Shown here in pieces: positions 24,127 to 33,471 of a stretch of DNA of 64,000 nucleotides. The stretch's first letter is position 1. Each line of letters starts with the position of its first letter. The stretch comes from Croceimicrobium sp965228705. Its GTDB lineage: Bacteria; Bacteroidota; Bacteroidia; Flavobacteriales; Schleiferiaceae. The translations under genes and the position numbers were made by a program. The stretch spans positions 1,302,001 to 1,366,000 of the forward strand of contig NZ_OZ245832.1 in the NCBI RefSeq assembly GCF_965228705.1. Direction: 5' to 3'. Below the pieces are notes generated by a model that saw nothing but the letters and a program-made list of their open reading frames with translations, made no database searches and had not been told where the DNA came from.

Positions 24127-27100
24127 TTAATCCACTTTCACAAAGCTTAAGGTGCTTTGGGTAGGTCCGGATACCCGTATTTTATAATGACCGGCTGGCC
24201 AGGATTCGCAATTCAGTTCATAACGATTGGCGGTATAATCCAATTCCAAAGTTTGAATTAATTGACCGTTTAAACCAAATACCTGAATTTGAAGGTTTTC
24301 GGTCCATTTGGCCTTTTCAAAATTCCATTCCAATTGCAAGGATTCACGAGCAGGATTAGGATAGAGCGACACCAAGTTCTCTACCAAGAGCTTATTGTCA
24401 TTTGCCCCGCCATTAGAGCCCATTCCATCCGGAAGGAAAGTAGATTCTACATAAGCCGTGCAGCCGGTAAGGAATTTTTCCCAACCATCAATCATCCTTT
24501 GAGTAACGGGCAATTTATCGGCATAATTCCGCTTCAACTCCGCCAAGAATTGCTGATCTCTGTTACTTGACTCACTGATGTGATATTGGGCTGCTGCATT
24601 TTCAATCCAACGGATTTCATTCCAGTATTGCACTTCATCTGCCGACCAATCTATGGCGGGCTCAGCGTTCATCAATAAGGCCCATTCAGCATTATTGCCT
24701 TCGGCTTTTAAAAGCCCCAGGAGGTAAAGCTTAGGATACAATTCGGAACGACTCTTTAAGAAGTTTTTTAAGTCGCTTTGTCCTAAGTCTCCAGGTTGAG
24801 CTGCATATTGATTGATAAGAGTCCGCAAGGCAGCATCTCGTAATTCAGTGGCCGCTAAAAGTGCTTCTAATTGTTCTTCATCGGCGCCAGATTGATATTG
24901 AGCGAGCAAAGCATCGTAATAATTGAGATCAATCTGAGCCTGCGCCATTTTGCCTTTGGAACCGGAAGGATCTTCACCTGGACCTGTTCCACCTACAGAG
25001 CCCTCAGTTAAATCGGGACAGGCAGAATTGTAATTTACAGTAAAGCTATAATAGGCTTCGGTTATGCCCGTAGAATTATTAGGGTTATAGCGAGGATCTC
25101 CAGCTCCATAGTTATAGAAATGATGGCGCGCCGCATTGGTATAGTCCGAAGACCCTAAAGTGAAGAGATTATTGGCCAGATTATTCACGTTTCCCGCATA
25201 GGAACCTTGATGCTCTGAAATACCTTGATTGCCGCTAGCGCTGGTTCCACTAACATAGATATCCATACTATTGCCGGCTCCATAACCAAGGTCATTACAA
25301 CGAAAATCCAAACCATCGAAGTTGGTGGCAGATCGGTTCCAACCATAGGCTTCAAAGCCTACACTTAAATTATCCGCTCTATTGCGGTAAGCTAAATTAT
25401 TAGCCGCCCCACAATTTGTAAATAATGCTCCAATCGCTGGCGCTGACCCTACGGTTCCCTCAAACTGGTTGTTGTAACAATCAAAGGCCGAACTAGCATC
25501 GAAATACAATCCGTAATTAATAAACTGCAAATTGTAAGTACGAGGAATATCAAAGTAATTCTCAATGATCTTGGCATTGTTAATCGAAGCGAGGAAAATT
25601 CCGCCATCATTATTTTCGAAATGGCTGTATTGAACAGTCACCCTGTGATAGGGAGATAAAAGATAATTCCAGGCTTCTATCGCATGTTCGTAACCCGAAA
25701 ACTCGCTATAAATACCACCATGGGGATCGGCAAATTTCGAATAGAGTCCGTCAACTTTAAAGGAGCCCCCCAAGGAATAAATAGCCTGGGTACCTTGATT
25801 TAAGTCGTAATAATCTACATCCGTATCAAAGCGACATCCGCGGAAGCTTACTCCAACCACATCCCAAATCGAAACACTCGCGGTTAAGCTGGTCATTTGA
25901 TAGGCATCATCGCGGATAAAATCCGTATTCTCGAAAGTGGCCTGATAGGCTAATTCAACTCCTTTATAATAGCTATGGTAGCTTAATAATTGTACATCGC
26001 GACGGTTATTGTAGAAATGTGCGTTCTTGGCGATGATGATACCACCCGTGGTTCCAGAAATCCAATCTCCTTTGGAATCCACCCCGGAATTAGTCACCCC
26101 ATCGCGAGCGTATTCAATAGTACCGCCATTAATCATTTCCAATACTGGTTGATTCACTACCGTTTGACTCACTCTATCATTACCATGCAGATAGACTCCT
26201 TGCCAGTAGCGACCGATATAGGTGGCATAGGGATCATTCTCCGCTGGATAGGCACAATTCCCTGCTTTGGTAATGGTACCGCCATTAATCAACAATTTAG
26301 CCCCGGGCTTTACGATGATTTTGCCCTCGGGCTGCATGTACACCGTACACTTGATTTCCAGGGTAGCCCCAGTTTCTACCACAATATCACTGTAAATCCA
26401 ATGCTCAAAATCCCAGCTTTCACTGTGAGTTATAGTCATAGGAGTAGTCGAATAACCACTCATAAAAGGCCCGATTCTGGAGTTTAAAGGGTTCTTTCCA
26501 ATATTGGTTGCCAGATGACAAATCCCTAATTGCAGAGGTGACATATAATTTCCTTCATGACCATTCATGAAATTATTGGTGCAACCATCATTTAATACCG
26601 CAAATGGATTTCCTCCACTTATAGCATGACTGGCTGATGAACAATGATAAGCATAAGCAGAACCGGGGGCATAAGTCGGATTATGAATAAAGACATCCGA
26701 AAGAAAATAAGGATTTGTAGGATTCAACGTACTGCTATTATAGGTGTGATCCAATCCAAAACAATGGCCAAGCTCATGTGCTAGATGAGCCGCAAAACTC
26801 CAATCTCGATAGAAATTACCACTACCTACCGGATCTTCCGCTATAGAAATGGGACAAGCACCGCTGGTGCAGGAATAACCTTGATTCTGTGGATCATCGG
26901 TGGTAATGATCATGGGGAGGCGATCTCCGTGGGTAGTCATATACCCCCACCAACCGGAAGGGTGACCAGAAGTAATATGAATGTTTAAAAAGTTCGCTGC
27001 TTCCGGATGGGCCGTAAACAAGAGGTTATTCATATTGGCTGAACTCATAGAAGCATTGATCGCCGAATTCTGCATGAAGTAGATTTCATGGAATTCCAGC

Positions 27101-27543
27101 GCCAATTTCTTAAAACTTAAATCGGTTACCCCGGCCATGGGATCTGAAGGACTGGGATTGCCATTAAACCAAAGATTATTCACCCAATCCATCATGGTAA
27201 GGAAACGCTGATGGGTTACCGGTGTATTCTGGAAATTCTTCTGCCCATTATCATCTTGCCAGATTACCACATTCACATGCACGGTTTTAAGAGCAGTATT
27301 AGCATTGGGAATGTGATTCTCCTTCTTCGAATAATGATTTACATAATCCGTACTTGACGCGGTACATCCCGCACCCGCGGCCGAAGTTTTCGCTAAGGTG
27401 GTGGTGGCGGGCAAATGAGTGCCACAATCATGATGATCCTGCGACTTTAAAGTGTAGCTAAAGCCGATTAGGATGACAGACAATAAAAAGGGGGAAAACA
27501 AGCTGGGCTTTTTGAGCCGAAGTTGAAAAGTGTGTGTTTTCAT
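24127..27543 (-). CDS. T9SS-exported zincin metalloprotease with beta-helix region
   Basis: 1138 residues. An N-terminal hydrophobic signal (FSPFLLSVILIGFSYTLKS) is followed by a zincin domain with AHLAHELGHCFGLDHTYN, the HExxHxxGxxH metal site of metzincin/M43-like peptidases, and a downstream methionine-turn candidate (NFMNGHEGNYMSP). From about 390 to 850 the sequence is a right-handed beta-helix type (ARDGVTNSGVDSKGDWISGTTGGIIIAKNAHFYNNRR, IENYFDIPRTYNLQF), then a helical stretch. The last 80 residues are a type A T9SS sorting domain (LYPNPARESLQLEW, VFGLNGQLIQTLEL, WPAGHYKIRVSG). It is secreted, and its substrate is unknown. Confidence 0.85.
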   Translation of the reverse strand: MKTHTFQLRLKKPSLFSPFLLSVILIGFSYTLKSQDHHDCGTHLPATTTLAKTSAAGAGCTASSTDYVNHYSKKENHIPNANTALKTVHVNVVIWQDDNGQKNFQNTPVTHQRFLTMMDWVNNLWFNGNPSPSDPMAGVTDLSFKKLALEFHEIYFMQNSAINASMSSANMNNLLFTAHPEAANFLNIHITSGHPSGWWGYMTTHGDRLPMIITTDDPQNQGYSCTSGACPISIAEDPVGSGNFYRDWSFAAHLAHELGHCFGLDHTYNSSTLNPTNPYFLSDVFIHNPTYAPGSAYAYHCSSASHAISGGNPFAVLNDGCTNNFMNGHEGNYMSPLQLGICHLATNIGKNPLNSRIGPFMSGYSTTPMTITHSESWDFEHWIYSDIVVETGATLEIKCTVYMQPEGKIIVKPGAKLLINGGTITKAGNCAYPAENDPYATYIGRYWQGVYLHGNDRVSQTVVNQPVLEMINGGTIEYARDGVTNSGVDSKGDWISGTTGGIIIAKNAHFYNNRRDVQLLSYHSYYKGVELAYQATFENTDFIRDDAYQMTSLTASVSIWDVVGVSFRGCRFDTDVDYYDLNQGTQAIYSLGGSFKVDGLYSKFADPHGGIYSEFSGYEHAIEAWNYLLSPYHRVTVQYSHFENNDGGIFLASINNAKIIENYFDIPRTYNLQFINYGLYFDASSAFDCYNNQFEGTVGSAPAIGALFTNCGAANNLAYRNRADNLSVGFEAYGWNRSATNFDGLDFRCNDLGYGAGNSMDIYVSGTSASGNQGISEHQGSYAGNVNNLANNLFTLGSSDYTNAARHHFYNYGAGDPRYNPNNSTGITEAYYSFTVNYNSACPDLTEGSVGGTGPGEDPSGSKGKMAQAQIDLNYYDALLAQYQSGADEEQLEALLAATELRDAALRTLINQYAAQPGDLGQSDLKNFLKSRSELYPKLYLLGLLKAEGNNAEWALLMNAEPAIDWSADEVQYWNEIRWIENAAAQYHISESSNRDQQFLAELKRNYADKLPVTQRMIDGWEKFLTGCTAYVESTFLPDGMGSNGGANDNKLLVENLVSLYPNPARESLQLEWNFEKAKWTENLQIQVFGLNGQLIQTLELDYTANRYELNCESWPAGHYKIRVSGPTQSTLSFVKVD

Positions 27544-27949
27544 GTTACAGAATTTATTCCGTTAATGTAACTGATAAACAGATACTTAAAACAAAATTCA
27601 CGACGAATCAAACTATCCTAAATGCTTCCATTTGAGTCCCCCAAATCAGAAAATCAAAACTCATCCCTCAGACCAAATTTTCATCCCTCCTGCCCTTCTT
27701 TTCGTCCCAAATGAGGTGGATAAAAAAATTTAAACTTTTTAAATTATGGATAGTGATTTGGCACGAAATACAACCATTAAAGGGCCTTAGGTTGAAATAA
27801 AGGCGCTGATTAAAGCTTAAAAAACGCTAATGAGTCCTAACATGTCTCAGAAAAGGATACCAATACACCTTTCAATTCAGTATTTCAGGCGCATCGACTA
27901 GTGGCCTTTCTTAACACTTCGTACCTTTATACAAATTGAATTTTCTGTC
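27544..27949. other. Divergent intergenic region, no gene seen
   Basis: It separates the minus-strand zincin gene from the plus-strand Usp gene. It contains a pyrimidine-rich stretch with three CATCCCTC/CGTCCC-like words (27660-27715) and an AT-rich palindromic patch (27723-27748, AAAAATTTAAACTTTTTAAATT). A CTTCG-TACCTTTAT segment at 27917-27930 resembles the -7 region before the gene at 131. None of these is assigned with confidence. Confidence 0.3.
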
Positions 27950-28813
27950 TTGAAACCTTTCAACAAAATGGTCATGGGCATTGGCCTCAGCCCCAGTTTA
28001 ATTGCCAATGTAAAAGAAGCCGCACGCCTCTGTGAACACCTCGCGAACGAGATTATTTTCGTGCATGTAGGAGATGGTAAAACGGCTAGTCGCGAAGAAA
28101 TTGAAAGCCAAATTCAAAGTATTGGCGCAGTGCAAGTCCCGCATCAGTTCCTTTGGCTGGAAGGTGATATCTCCGACAGCATCCTAAAGGTTTGTGAAGA
28201 TCAAAAGGCCGATTTGCTAATGGTGGGAGCCTTACCCCGTGAAGGCCTCCTGCGCTATTATATGGGCTCGGTAGCCCGACAATTAGTGCGGAAATCCAAT
28301 TGTAGCATTATGCTACTCACTCAGCCTATGCGCTTCCCTAAGGCGTACCGCCATATTGTGGTGAGTGGAGTTAAACATCCTAAAACACGCGATACTATTC
28401 ACAAAACACTGGAAGTAGCCGAATCTTTGGGCTCCAAACTTCTGCATATTGTAGAGGAGATTCCACCCGATAAGAAAACCAGTCGCGCCGCCGATGATAA
28501 AGAACAAGCCCGCTGCAATCGCTGGCGCCATATAATTGAAGAACGCGAACAGCATCGCATTAAGCTGGCCCTGAAAGAAGAAGATCCCCATAATTTGGAA
28601 ATTGAAAATCAGGTGATCTTCGGTAAACCCGGATACAGCATTGGCCACTTTACCCAAAGCAGTGGAGCCGAATTATTAGTCTTGAATTCGCCGGATACCA
28701 AACTCGGCTTTATGGATCGGGTTTTTACCCATGATTTGGAATACATCCTTTCCGAGCTTCCCAGTGATTTATTAATCGTGCATAGCAGCGATCCAAAGCC
28801 CATGAATGCTTAA
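27950..28813 (+). CDS. Universal stress protein (UspA), tandem domain
   Basis: 287 residues starting at a TTG (MKPFNKMVMGIGLSP fits the family start; the next ATG, at 27968, would remove the first strand). Two Usp folds: residues 1-130, with the ATP-type motif GSVARQLVRKSNCSIMLL, and 140-280, with a weaker second copy (FGKPGYSIGHFTQSSGAELLVL). It overlaps the SulP gene by 8 bases. Usp-SulP pairing suggests a role in signalling or regulating anion transport, although the ligand is not shown. Confidence 0.8.
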   Translation: MKPFNKMVMGIGLSPSLIANVKEAARLCEHLANEIIFVHVGDGKTASREEIESQIQSIGAVQVPHQFLWLEGDISDSILKVCEDQKADLLMVGALPREGLLRYYMGSVARQLVRKSNCSIMLLTQPMRFPKAYRHIVVSGVKHPKTRDTIHKTLEVAESLGSKLLHIVEEIPPDKKTSRAADDKEQARCNRWRHIIEEREQHRIKLALKEEDPHNLEIENQVIFGKPGYSIGHFTQSSGAELLVLNSPDTKLGFMDRVFTHDLEYILSELPSDLLIVHSSDPKPMNA

Positions 28814-30980
28814 GGACACTAAGAACATCCCCCAAAATATTCAATCCGGACTGATCGTCTCTCTGGTAGCATTACCGCTGGGGTTCGGATTGGCCCTGGC
28901 CAGTGGTGTACCTCCCATGGCGGGAATCATTGCCACTGTTGCAGGTGCGATTCTCTTTTCTTTATTGGGGAGCTCCCGCCTGATTATTGCCGGGCCCGGA
29001 AATGGTTTGGTGGTATTAAGCCTCTACGCAGTGGGAGTCTTGGGTCAGGGGAATCCAGCCCTGGGTTATTCCCTTCTCCTAGGTGCGATCTTAATGTCGG
29101 GGATCTTTATTCTGCTAATGGGACTCTTTCGCTTTGGTGTATTGGCCGAACTGTTCCCTGCCGCCGCTATTCGGGGGATGCTGGCTGCCATTGGCCTCAT
29201 TATATTGAGTCGGCAATTGCATGTTCTATTAGGCGTAGACCCGCAATCCAGCTCGGCTTTTAGCCTCCTGGCCGAATTAGGTAAAAGCATCGGTCTTATT
29301 CAAAATGGCAGCGCTCCCTTAGCCGCCTGGGCATTGGGTTTAGTGAGTTTAGCTCTGCTCTTTATACTACCCAAAATTCGCTTTTGGCCTTTTCAAAAAA
29401 TTCCCGGTCCCATGTGGGTATTGGCCCTGGGTATCAGCTATAGCTACCTCTCTCCACATTTTGCCCAATGGCCCCAATTGCCAGATAGCCATTTAATCAG
29501 CTTGCCACCCGAAATTTTAGATGCCTTTACCTTCCCTTCCTTTAAGGCTATGGGAACCGGCAGTTTCTGGACCATCAGCCTTAGCCTGGCCTTTATTGCC
29601 GCGGTAGAATCACTGCTCAGTATTAAAGCCATCGACAAGCTGGATCCGGAGCAAAGACGCTCCAATGCCAATAAAGATTTGCGGGCCTTGGGTATTGCTA
29701 CCATCGGCTCCAGCTTGATTGGCGGTCTTAATGTAGTAGCGGTAATCGCCCGCTCCTCGGTGAACTTGAACAATGGCGCCAGCTCCTCCTGGTCTAATCT
29801 CTTTCACGGATTATTCCTGGTGCTTTTCCTAGCTTTGTTTAGCATTCAATTAGAGCATATTCCACTGGCGGTACTGGCCGCTATTTTAGTGCATACCGGC
29901 TATAAATTAACCGCGCCTTCGCAATTCCGGGCTATGGCCGAATTAGGTCGGGATGAGCTCCTGCTCTTCATTTTCACCTATCTCGCTACCCTGGCCAGTA
30001 ATCTGATCATTGGCATCCTGGGGGGCATGCTTTTAACCCTGGTCTATCAATTGCTCAGTCTTAAAAAACGAGGCTATTATTTACGCAGCCTCTTTCGACC
30101 CAATGTTCTACTCTTCGAAGAACAGGAACATAAATACCATTTGAGTGTAAAAACCATGTCCAATTTCCTCAATTTCATTCGCCTTAAAAAGCAAATGGAT
30201 ACGGTGGAACCTCAGGCGGAGCTCATCTTGGATTTTAGTCTGGCAGAATATGTAGACCATTCAGTTTTGGAGCATGTACAACAATACCGTCATCGCTTTG
30301 AAGCAGCGGGTGGAAGTTTGGAAACCATTGGTCTGGATGATTTAGGGCAGCTCTCCTCCCACCCCTTAGCCACGCGCCGACCCCTGAAAAAAGGCAGCTC
30401 CAAAAGAGGGAAGCTTACCCGCCGGCAGAAAATGCTGCGCCTCTATGCTGCGGAGCATAATTTCCGCTTTCAATATTCTGAGGTAGAAGACGACGGACGC
30501 TTTAAAGGATTTGAATATTTTCAGGATAAATACCTGCATTTGCTGCGCAATCGGATTGAATGCCGCAATCAAAATTGGCTGTGGGCCGATATCCATTATG
30601 AGGACACCGATTTCTATGGCAATGCTCTACGACATGCCAGTATGGTCTATTTACCGCTGCCTACGGAAACGGCCCCCTTTGTTTTGGATCAAGAACGACT
30701 CTTAGATCGAGTAGCGCATTTGGCGGGCTTCAAGGATATCAATTTTGAAAGGCATCCGGATTTCTCCAAACGTTTTAAGCTCAAGGGGGAAGATGAAAAG
30801 TCGATTCGGAAATTCTTTGAAGGGCCCTTAATTCCCTTTCTCGAAAGCCATAAACAATACCATATCGAATGCAATGGCAGGGCTCTGCTGATCTTTGCCA
30901 AAGAAAGGCATACAACCGTTAGTGAGACCAAGCAAATGGTTAATTTTGCCGAGCAATTGACGGAAGTATTAAAGCCATGA
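28806..30980 (+). CDS. SulP/SLC26-family anion transporter with C-terminal extension
   Basis: 724 residues. The first 430 or so are a SulP membrane domain: SGLIVSLVALPLGFGLALASGVPPMAGIIATVAG, GPGNGLVVL and AAVESLLSIKAIDKLDP match the family signature. A short STAS-like segment (about 455-515, LILDFSLAEYVDHSVLEHVQQY) follows. After it comes an extra region of about 200 residues ending HPDFSKRFKLKGEDEKSIRKFFEG...HIECNGRALLIFAKE. SulP members move sulfate, bicarbonate or other anions. It is 4 bases into the next gene, so the Usp-SulP-MiaE genes form one transcript. Confidence 0.85.
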   Translation: MLKDTKNIPQNIQSGLIVSLVALPLGFGLALASGVPPMAGIIATVAGAILFSLLGSSRLIIAGPGNGLVVLSLYAVGVLGQGNPALGYSLLLGAILMSGIFILLMGLFRFGVLAELFPAAAIRGMLAAIGLIILSRQLHVLLGVDPQSSSAFSLLAELGKSIGLIQNGSAPLAAWALGLVSLALLFILPKIRFWPFQKIPGPMWVLALGISYSYLSPHFAQWPQLPDSHLISLPPEILDAFTFPSFKAMGTGSFWTISLSLAFIAAVESLLSIKAIDKLDPEQRRSNANKDLRALGIATIGSSLIGGLNVVAVIARSSVNLNNGASSSWSNLFHGLFLVLFLALFSIQLEHIPLAVLAAILVHTGYKLTAPSQFRAMAELGRDELLLFIFTYLATLASNLIIGILGGMLLTLVYQLLSLKKRGYYLRSLFRPNVLLFEEQEHKYHLSVKTMSNFLNFIRLKKQMDTVEPQAELILDFSLAEYVDHSVLEHVQQYRHRFEAAGGSLETIGLDDLGQLSSHPLATRRPLKKGSSKRGKLTRRQKMLRLYAAEHNFRFQYSEVEDDGRFKGFEYFQDKYLHLLRNRIECRNQNWLWADIHYEDTDFYGNALRHASMVYLPLPTETAPFVLDQERLLDRVAHLAGFKDINFERHPDFSKRFKLKGEDEKSIRKFFEGPLIPFLESHKQYHIECNGRALLIFAKERHTTVSETKQMVNFAEQLTEVLKP

Positions 30981-31564
30981 GCATTTTACGACTAAAATTA
31001 CCTACCGATCCCCGGTGGGCGAATATCGCCGAAAAGAATATTGAAGAAATCTTAACCGATCACGCTTTTTGTGAGCAGAAAGCCGCCTCTTATGCCATCT
31101 CCCTCCTGATTACCTATCCGGAGCACAGCGATTTGGTAGATGCCATGGCGGCCTTAGCGCAAGAAGAGATGAGTCATTTTGAAATGGTCCACAAACGTAT
31201 TCGCGAGCGCGGCCTGGTTTTAGGTCGGGAGCGCAAGGATGAATATGTAGCGCGGATCAGCCAGTTCTTCCCTAAAACCCCGGATCGCGATTTACGTTTA
31301 GTCCATCGCCTGCTTATTGCCGCTTTAATTGAAGCCCGCAGTTGCGAACGTTTTAAAGTGCTTTCGGATCATATCGAAGACCAAGAGTTAGCAGAATTCT
31401 ACCGCGATTTAATGGTAAGTGAGGCGAATCATTATACCATGTTTCTCAAATTCGCACGCCAATTTGGTGAACGCGAAAATGTAGATCAAATGTGGGACGA
31501 GCTGCTAAGCTTCGAAGCTGAAGTAATGAAAGACTTTGGCACCAAAGAGCACATTCACGGATAA
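30977..31564 (+). CDS. miaE: MiaE-like tRNA-(ms2io6A) hydroxylase, ferritin-like diiron protein
   Basis: 195 residues of ferritin-like four-helix bundle. Candidate diiron ligands: E in HAFCEQKAAS, E/E/H in QEEMSHFEMV, E in IEARSCERF and E/H in SEANHYTMF. The pattern and length match MiaE, which hydroxylates ms2i6A37 in tRNA using O2. In Bacteroidota this family is widespread and may have other substrates. The start overlaps the SulP stop by 4 bases, and gcvT begins 28 bases downstream. Confidence 0.85.
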   Translation: MSILRLKLPTDPRWANIAEKNIEEILTDHAFCEQKAASYAISLLITYPEHSDLVDAMAALAQEEMSHFEMVHKRIRERGLVLGRERKDEYVARISQFFPKTPDRDLRLVHRLLIAALIEARSCERFKVLSDHIEDQELAEFYRDLMVSEANHYTMFLKFARQFGERENVDQMWDELLSFEAEVMKDFGTKEHIHG

Positions 31565-31592
31565 TCATTGGCGCAAGCCTAAAACACCTCTC

Positions 31593-32669
31593 ATGAAAAA
31601 ATTAGTTTTAGATCAGGTTCATCAGGACCTGGGTGGCAAAATGGTTGATTTTGCTGGTTTTCACATGCCTGTTCAATACGAAGGCCTCAAGGTAGAGCAT
31701 CTTCATGTGCGCGAAAAAGTGGGCGTATTTGATGTTAGCCATATGGGTGAGTTCTTCGTTAGTGGCCCGGCCGCATTAGACTTCCTGCAAAAGACCACCA
31801 GTAATGATGTATCCAAATTAAGTCCCGGAAAGATTCAGTACAGCTGCATGCCCAATGATAAAGGCGGTATTGTTGATGACCTTTTGGTGTACTGCATAGC
31901 GGAAGGTGAATACCTATTGGTAGTAAATGCTTCCAATATTGATAAGGACTATGCCTGGTTAGACTCCCATCGTCCGGAAGGAGTGAAAATGGATAACCAA
32001 AGTGATGATTGGTCATTATTCGCCGTACAAGGTCCTAAGGCGGCCGAAGCCCTGCAATCCTTAACGGATACCGACTTAGCGGCCATGACCTATTATACCT
32101 TTGAAATGGGTAAAATAGACGGTGCGGAGGCGATTATCTCCGCCACGGGTTATACCGGAGCCGGCGGTTTTGAGATTTATGTGAAAAACGAAAATGCCCT
32201 GCAGGTTTGGAATGCCATTTTCAAAGCCGGAGCAGATTTCGACATTAAGCCCATTGGCTTAGGAGCCCGCGATACCCTGCGCATGGAAAAAGGCTTCTGC
32301 CTCTATGGAAACGATATTGACGACAGTACCTCTCCCCTGGAAGCAGGCTTAGGCTGGATCACTAAGTTTAGCAAAGACTTCATCAACTCCGAAGCTCTGC
32401 AAGCGCAGAAAGAAGCGGGTTTAAGTCGTCGCTTAACCGGCTTTATCATGGAAGACCGCGGTATTCCTCGTAAAGATTACCGCATCCTTAATGCCGAAGG
32501 CGATGCAATTGGCGTGGTTACCTCCGGCACCCAGTCTCCCAGCCTGGACCAAGCGATTGGCTTGGGTTATCTCAACAAGCCTTATGACGCGGCCGACACC
32601 GAGATTTATATCGAGGTGCGGAATAAGCAATTGAAGGCGAGAGTAAGCAAGCCTCCATTTTTGAAGTGA
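31593..32669 (+). CDS. gcvT: Glycine cleavage system T protein (aminomethyltransferase)
   Basis: 358 residues from the ATG at 31593; the longer frame starts inside the MiaE gene. It shows LGGKMVDFAGFHMPVQYEG, VGVFDVSHMGEF, the folate-binding YTGAGGFEIYV and GARDTLRMEKGFCLYGNDID, and TSGTQSPSL near the end. GcvT transfers the methylene group from the H-protein aminomethyl-lipoate to tetrahydrofolate, releasing ammonia. No gcvH or gcvP lies in the window. No glycine riboswitch is seen upstream; it is probably read from the Usp promoter or an internal one. Confidence 0.94.
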   Translation: MKKLVLDQVHQDLGGKMVDFAGFHMPVQYEGLKVEHLHVREKVGVFDVSHMGEFFVSGPAALDFLQKTTSNDVSKLSPGKIQYSCMPNDKGGIVDDLLVYCIAEGEYLLVVNASNIDKDYAWLDSHRPEGVKMDNQSDDWSLFAVQGPKAAEALQSLTDTDLAAMTYYTFEMGKIDGAEAIISATGYTGAGGFEIYVKNENALQVWNAIFKAGADFDIKPIGLGARDTLRMEKGFCLYGNDIDDSTSPLEAGLGWITKFSKDFINSEALQAQKEAGLSRRLTGFIMEDRGIPRKDYRILNAEGDAIGVVTSGTQSPSLDQAIGLGYLNKPYDAADTEIYIEVRNKQLKARVSKPPFLK

Positions 32670-32672
32670 ATT

Positions 32673-32945
32673 CTCTAGACTTTAGACGATAGATATTAGA
32701 TCGGGCGGAGCCCTTTTAGAGGGGTTTTTAGGCTTGGAAAGATGTGGATAGTTCCAAGGGATTAAAGCCCTAAGAATTTTGATACGATTTGAAAACCTCA
32801 GGTGCCGGTGGGTGCTTGGGGTTTTTCTTTGGGGGGAAGATTTGAGAGGTGAGAATTGAGACCGGGCGGGGCCCTTGGAGAGGGGTTCTAGATTTGGAAC
32901 TTTTTTGATGGTTTTAAGAGATTGAGATCATCAGAATTAATAAAA
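32673..32945 (+). repeat. Heptads plus duplicated GC-rich unit
   Basis: Two imperfect copies about 161 bases apart. Each starts with heptads (four NNNTAGA at 32673-32700; three NNNGAGA at 32841-32861), followed by YCGGGCGGRGCCCTT, then AGAGGGGTT and a TTGGA-containing tail. The copies fill most of the 341-base gap between gcvT and the next gene. No ORF of note. Confidence 0.7.
32792..32827 (+). terminator. Probable terminator after gcvT
   Basis: AAAACCTCAGGTGCC faces GGTGCTTGGGGTTTTT across a short loop, giving an imperfect stem ending in T5. It is 123 bases after the gcvT stop. Confidence 0.55.
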
Positions 32946-33010
32946 GTTCAAGGTTTTTTGTAGGGTGCGTATCCCGCATATTATCTTCTATACACATTGT
33001 TGTAGTCACT

Positions 33011-33439
33011 TTATTCTTTTTCCCAGTTTTGGATTAGCTCATAGTTGATTTCATATTCAACCGCTTTGCCGGAAGCTAAATACTCTTTTTCAAAGACTAT
33101 CAGTTCGTTCTCAAATTTCAATGGCTTTATAAAACCTCCTTCCGCTTTTGAGATTTTGGCAAACTTTCTTGTTTTCAAGTCGACGATTGTCAAAGCTGTA
33201 ATCGGCCCTTTTTTATAATCAGTTGTTAACCACTCCTGAAGAGCTAGGTACTTTGATTCTGGATGCCATTTAAATTCAAATCCAAAAATTCTATTGTTAA
33301 TCAATTCTCCGTCCAACTTTAATTTATAATAAGTCGGCCCGAATCTTATTTCACCTTTATAAATGATGTCAAAACAATGAACCTTTCCAGGTGATTTATA
33401 TGCTCCTATTTTTCTTCCATTTCTTTTAATGCACCACAA
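33011..33439 (-). CDS. Hypothetical protein, start uncertain
   Basis: 142 residues from a TTG. A stop lies seven codons upstream and no ATG is available, so the N-terminus may have been lost. The sequence is strand-rich (FGFEFKWHPESKYLALQEWLTTDYKKGPITALTIVDLKTRKFAKI), reminiscent of a partial beta-propeller or immunity-type protein; not recognised. Seven bases after the stop the minus strand reads TGACTACAACAATGTGTAT, nearly repeated after the gene at 34827. Confidence 0.5.
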   Translation of the reverse strand: MWCIKRNGRKIGAYKSPGKVHCFDIIYKGEIRFGPTYYKLKLDGELINNRIFGFEFKWHPESKYLALQEWLTTDYKKGPITALTIVDLKTRKFAKISKAEGGFIKPLKFENELIVFEKEYLASGKAVEYEINYELIQNWEKE

Positions 33440-33471
33440 GGGTCTTTGAAATGATCACGCGAGATTTCGTA

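Noticed and set aside
23944..24150. 68-residue plus-strand ORF
   Set aside because: It runs over the terminator and the 3' end of the zincin gene; no motif, no upstream signal.
25990..26487. 165-residue plus-strand ORF
   Set aside because: It lies entirely antisense to the zincin/beta-helix gene, which has a clear fold and T9SS domain; the antisense frame has no motif.
31400..31600. Glycine riboswitch in front of gcvT
   Set aside because: The gene starts 28 bases after the MiaE stop; there is no room for the aptamer and no conserved core was seen.
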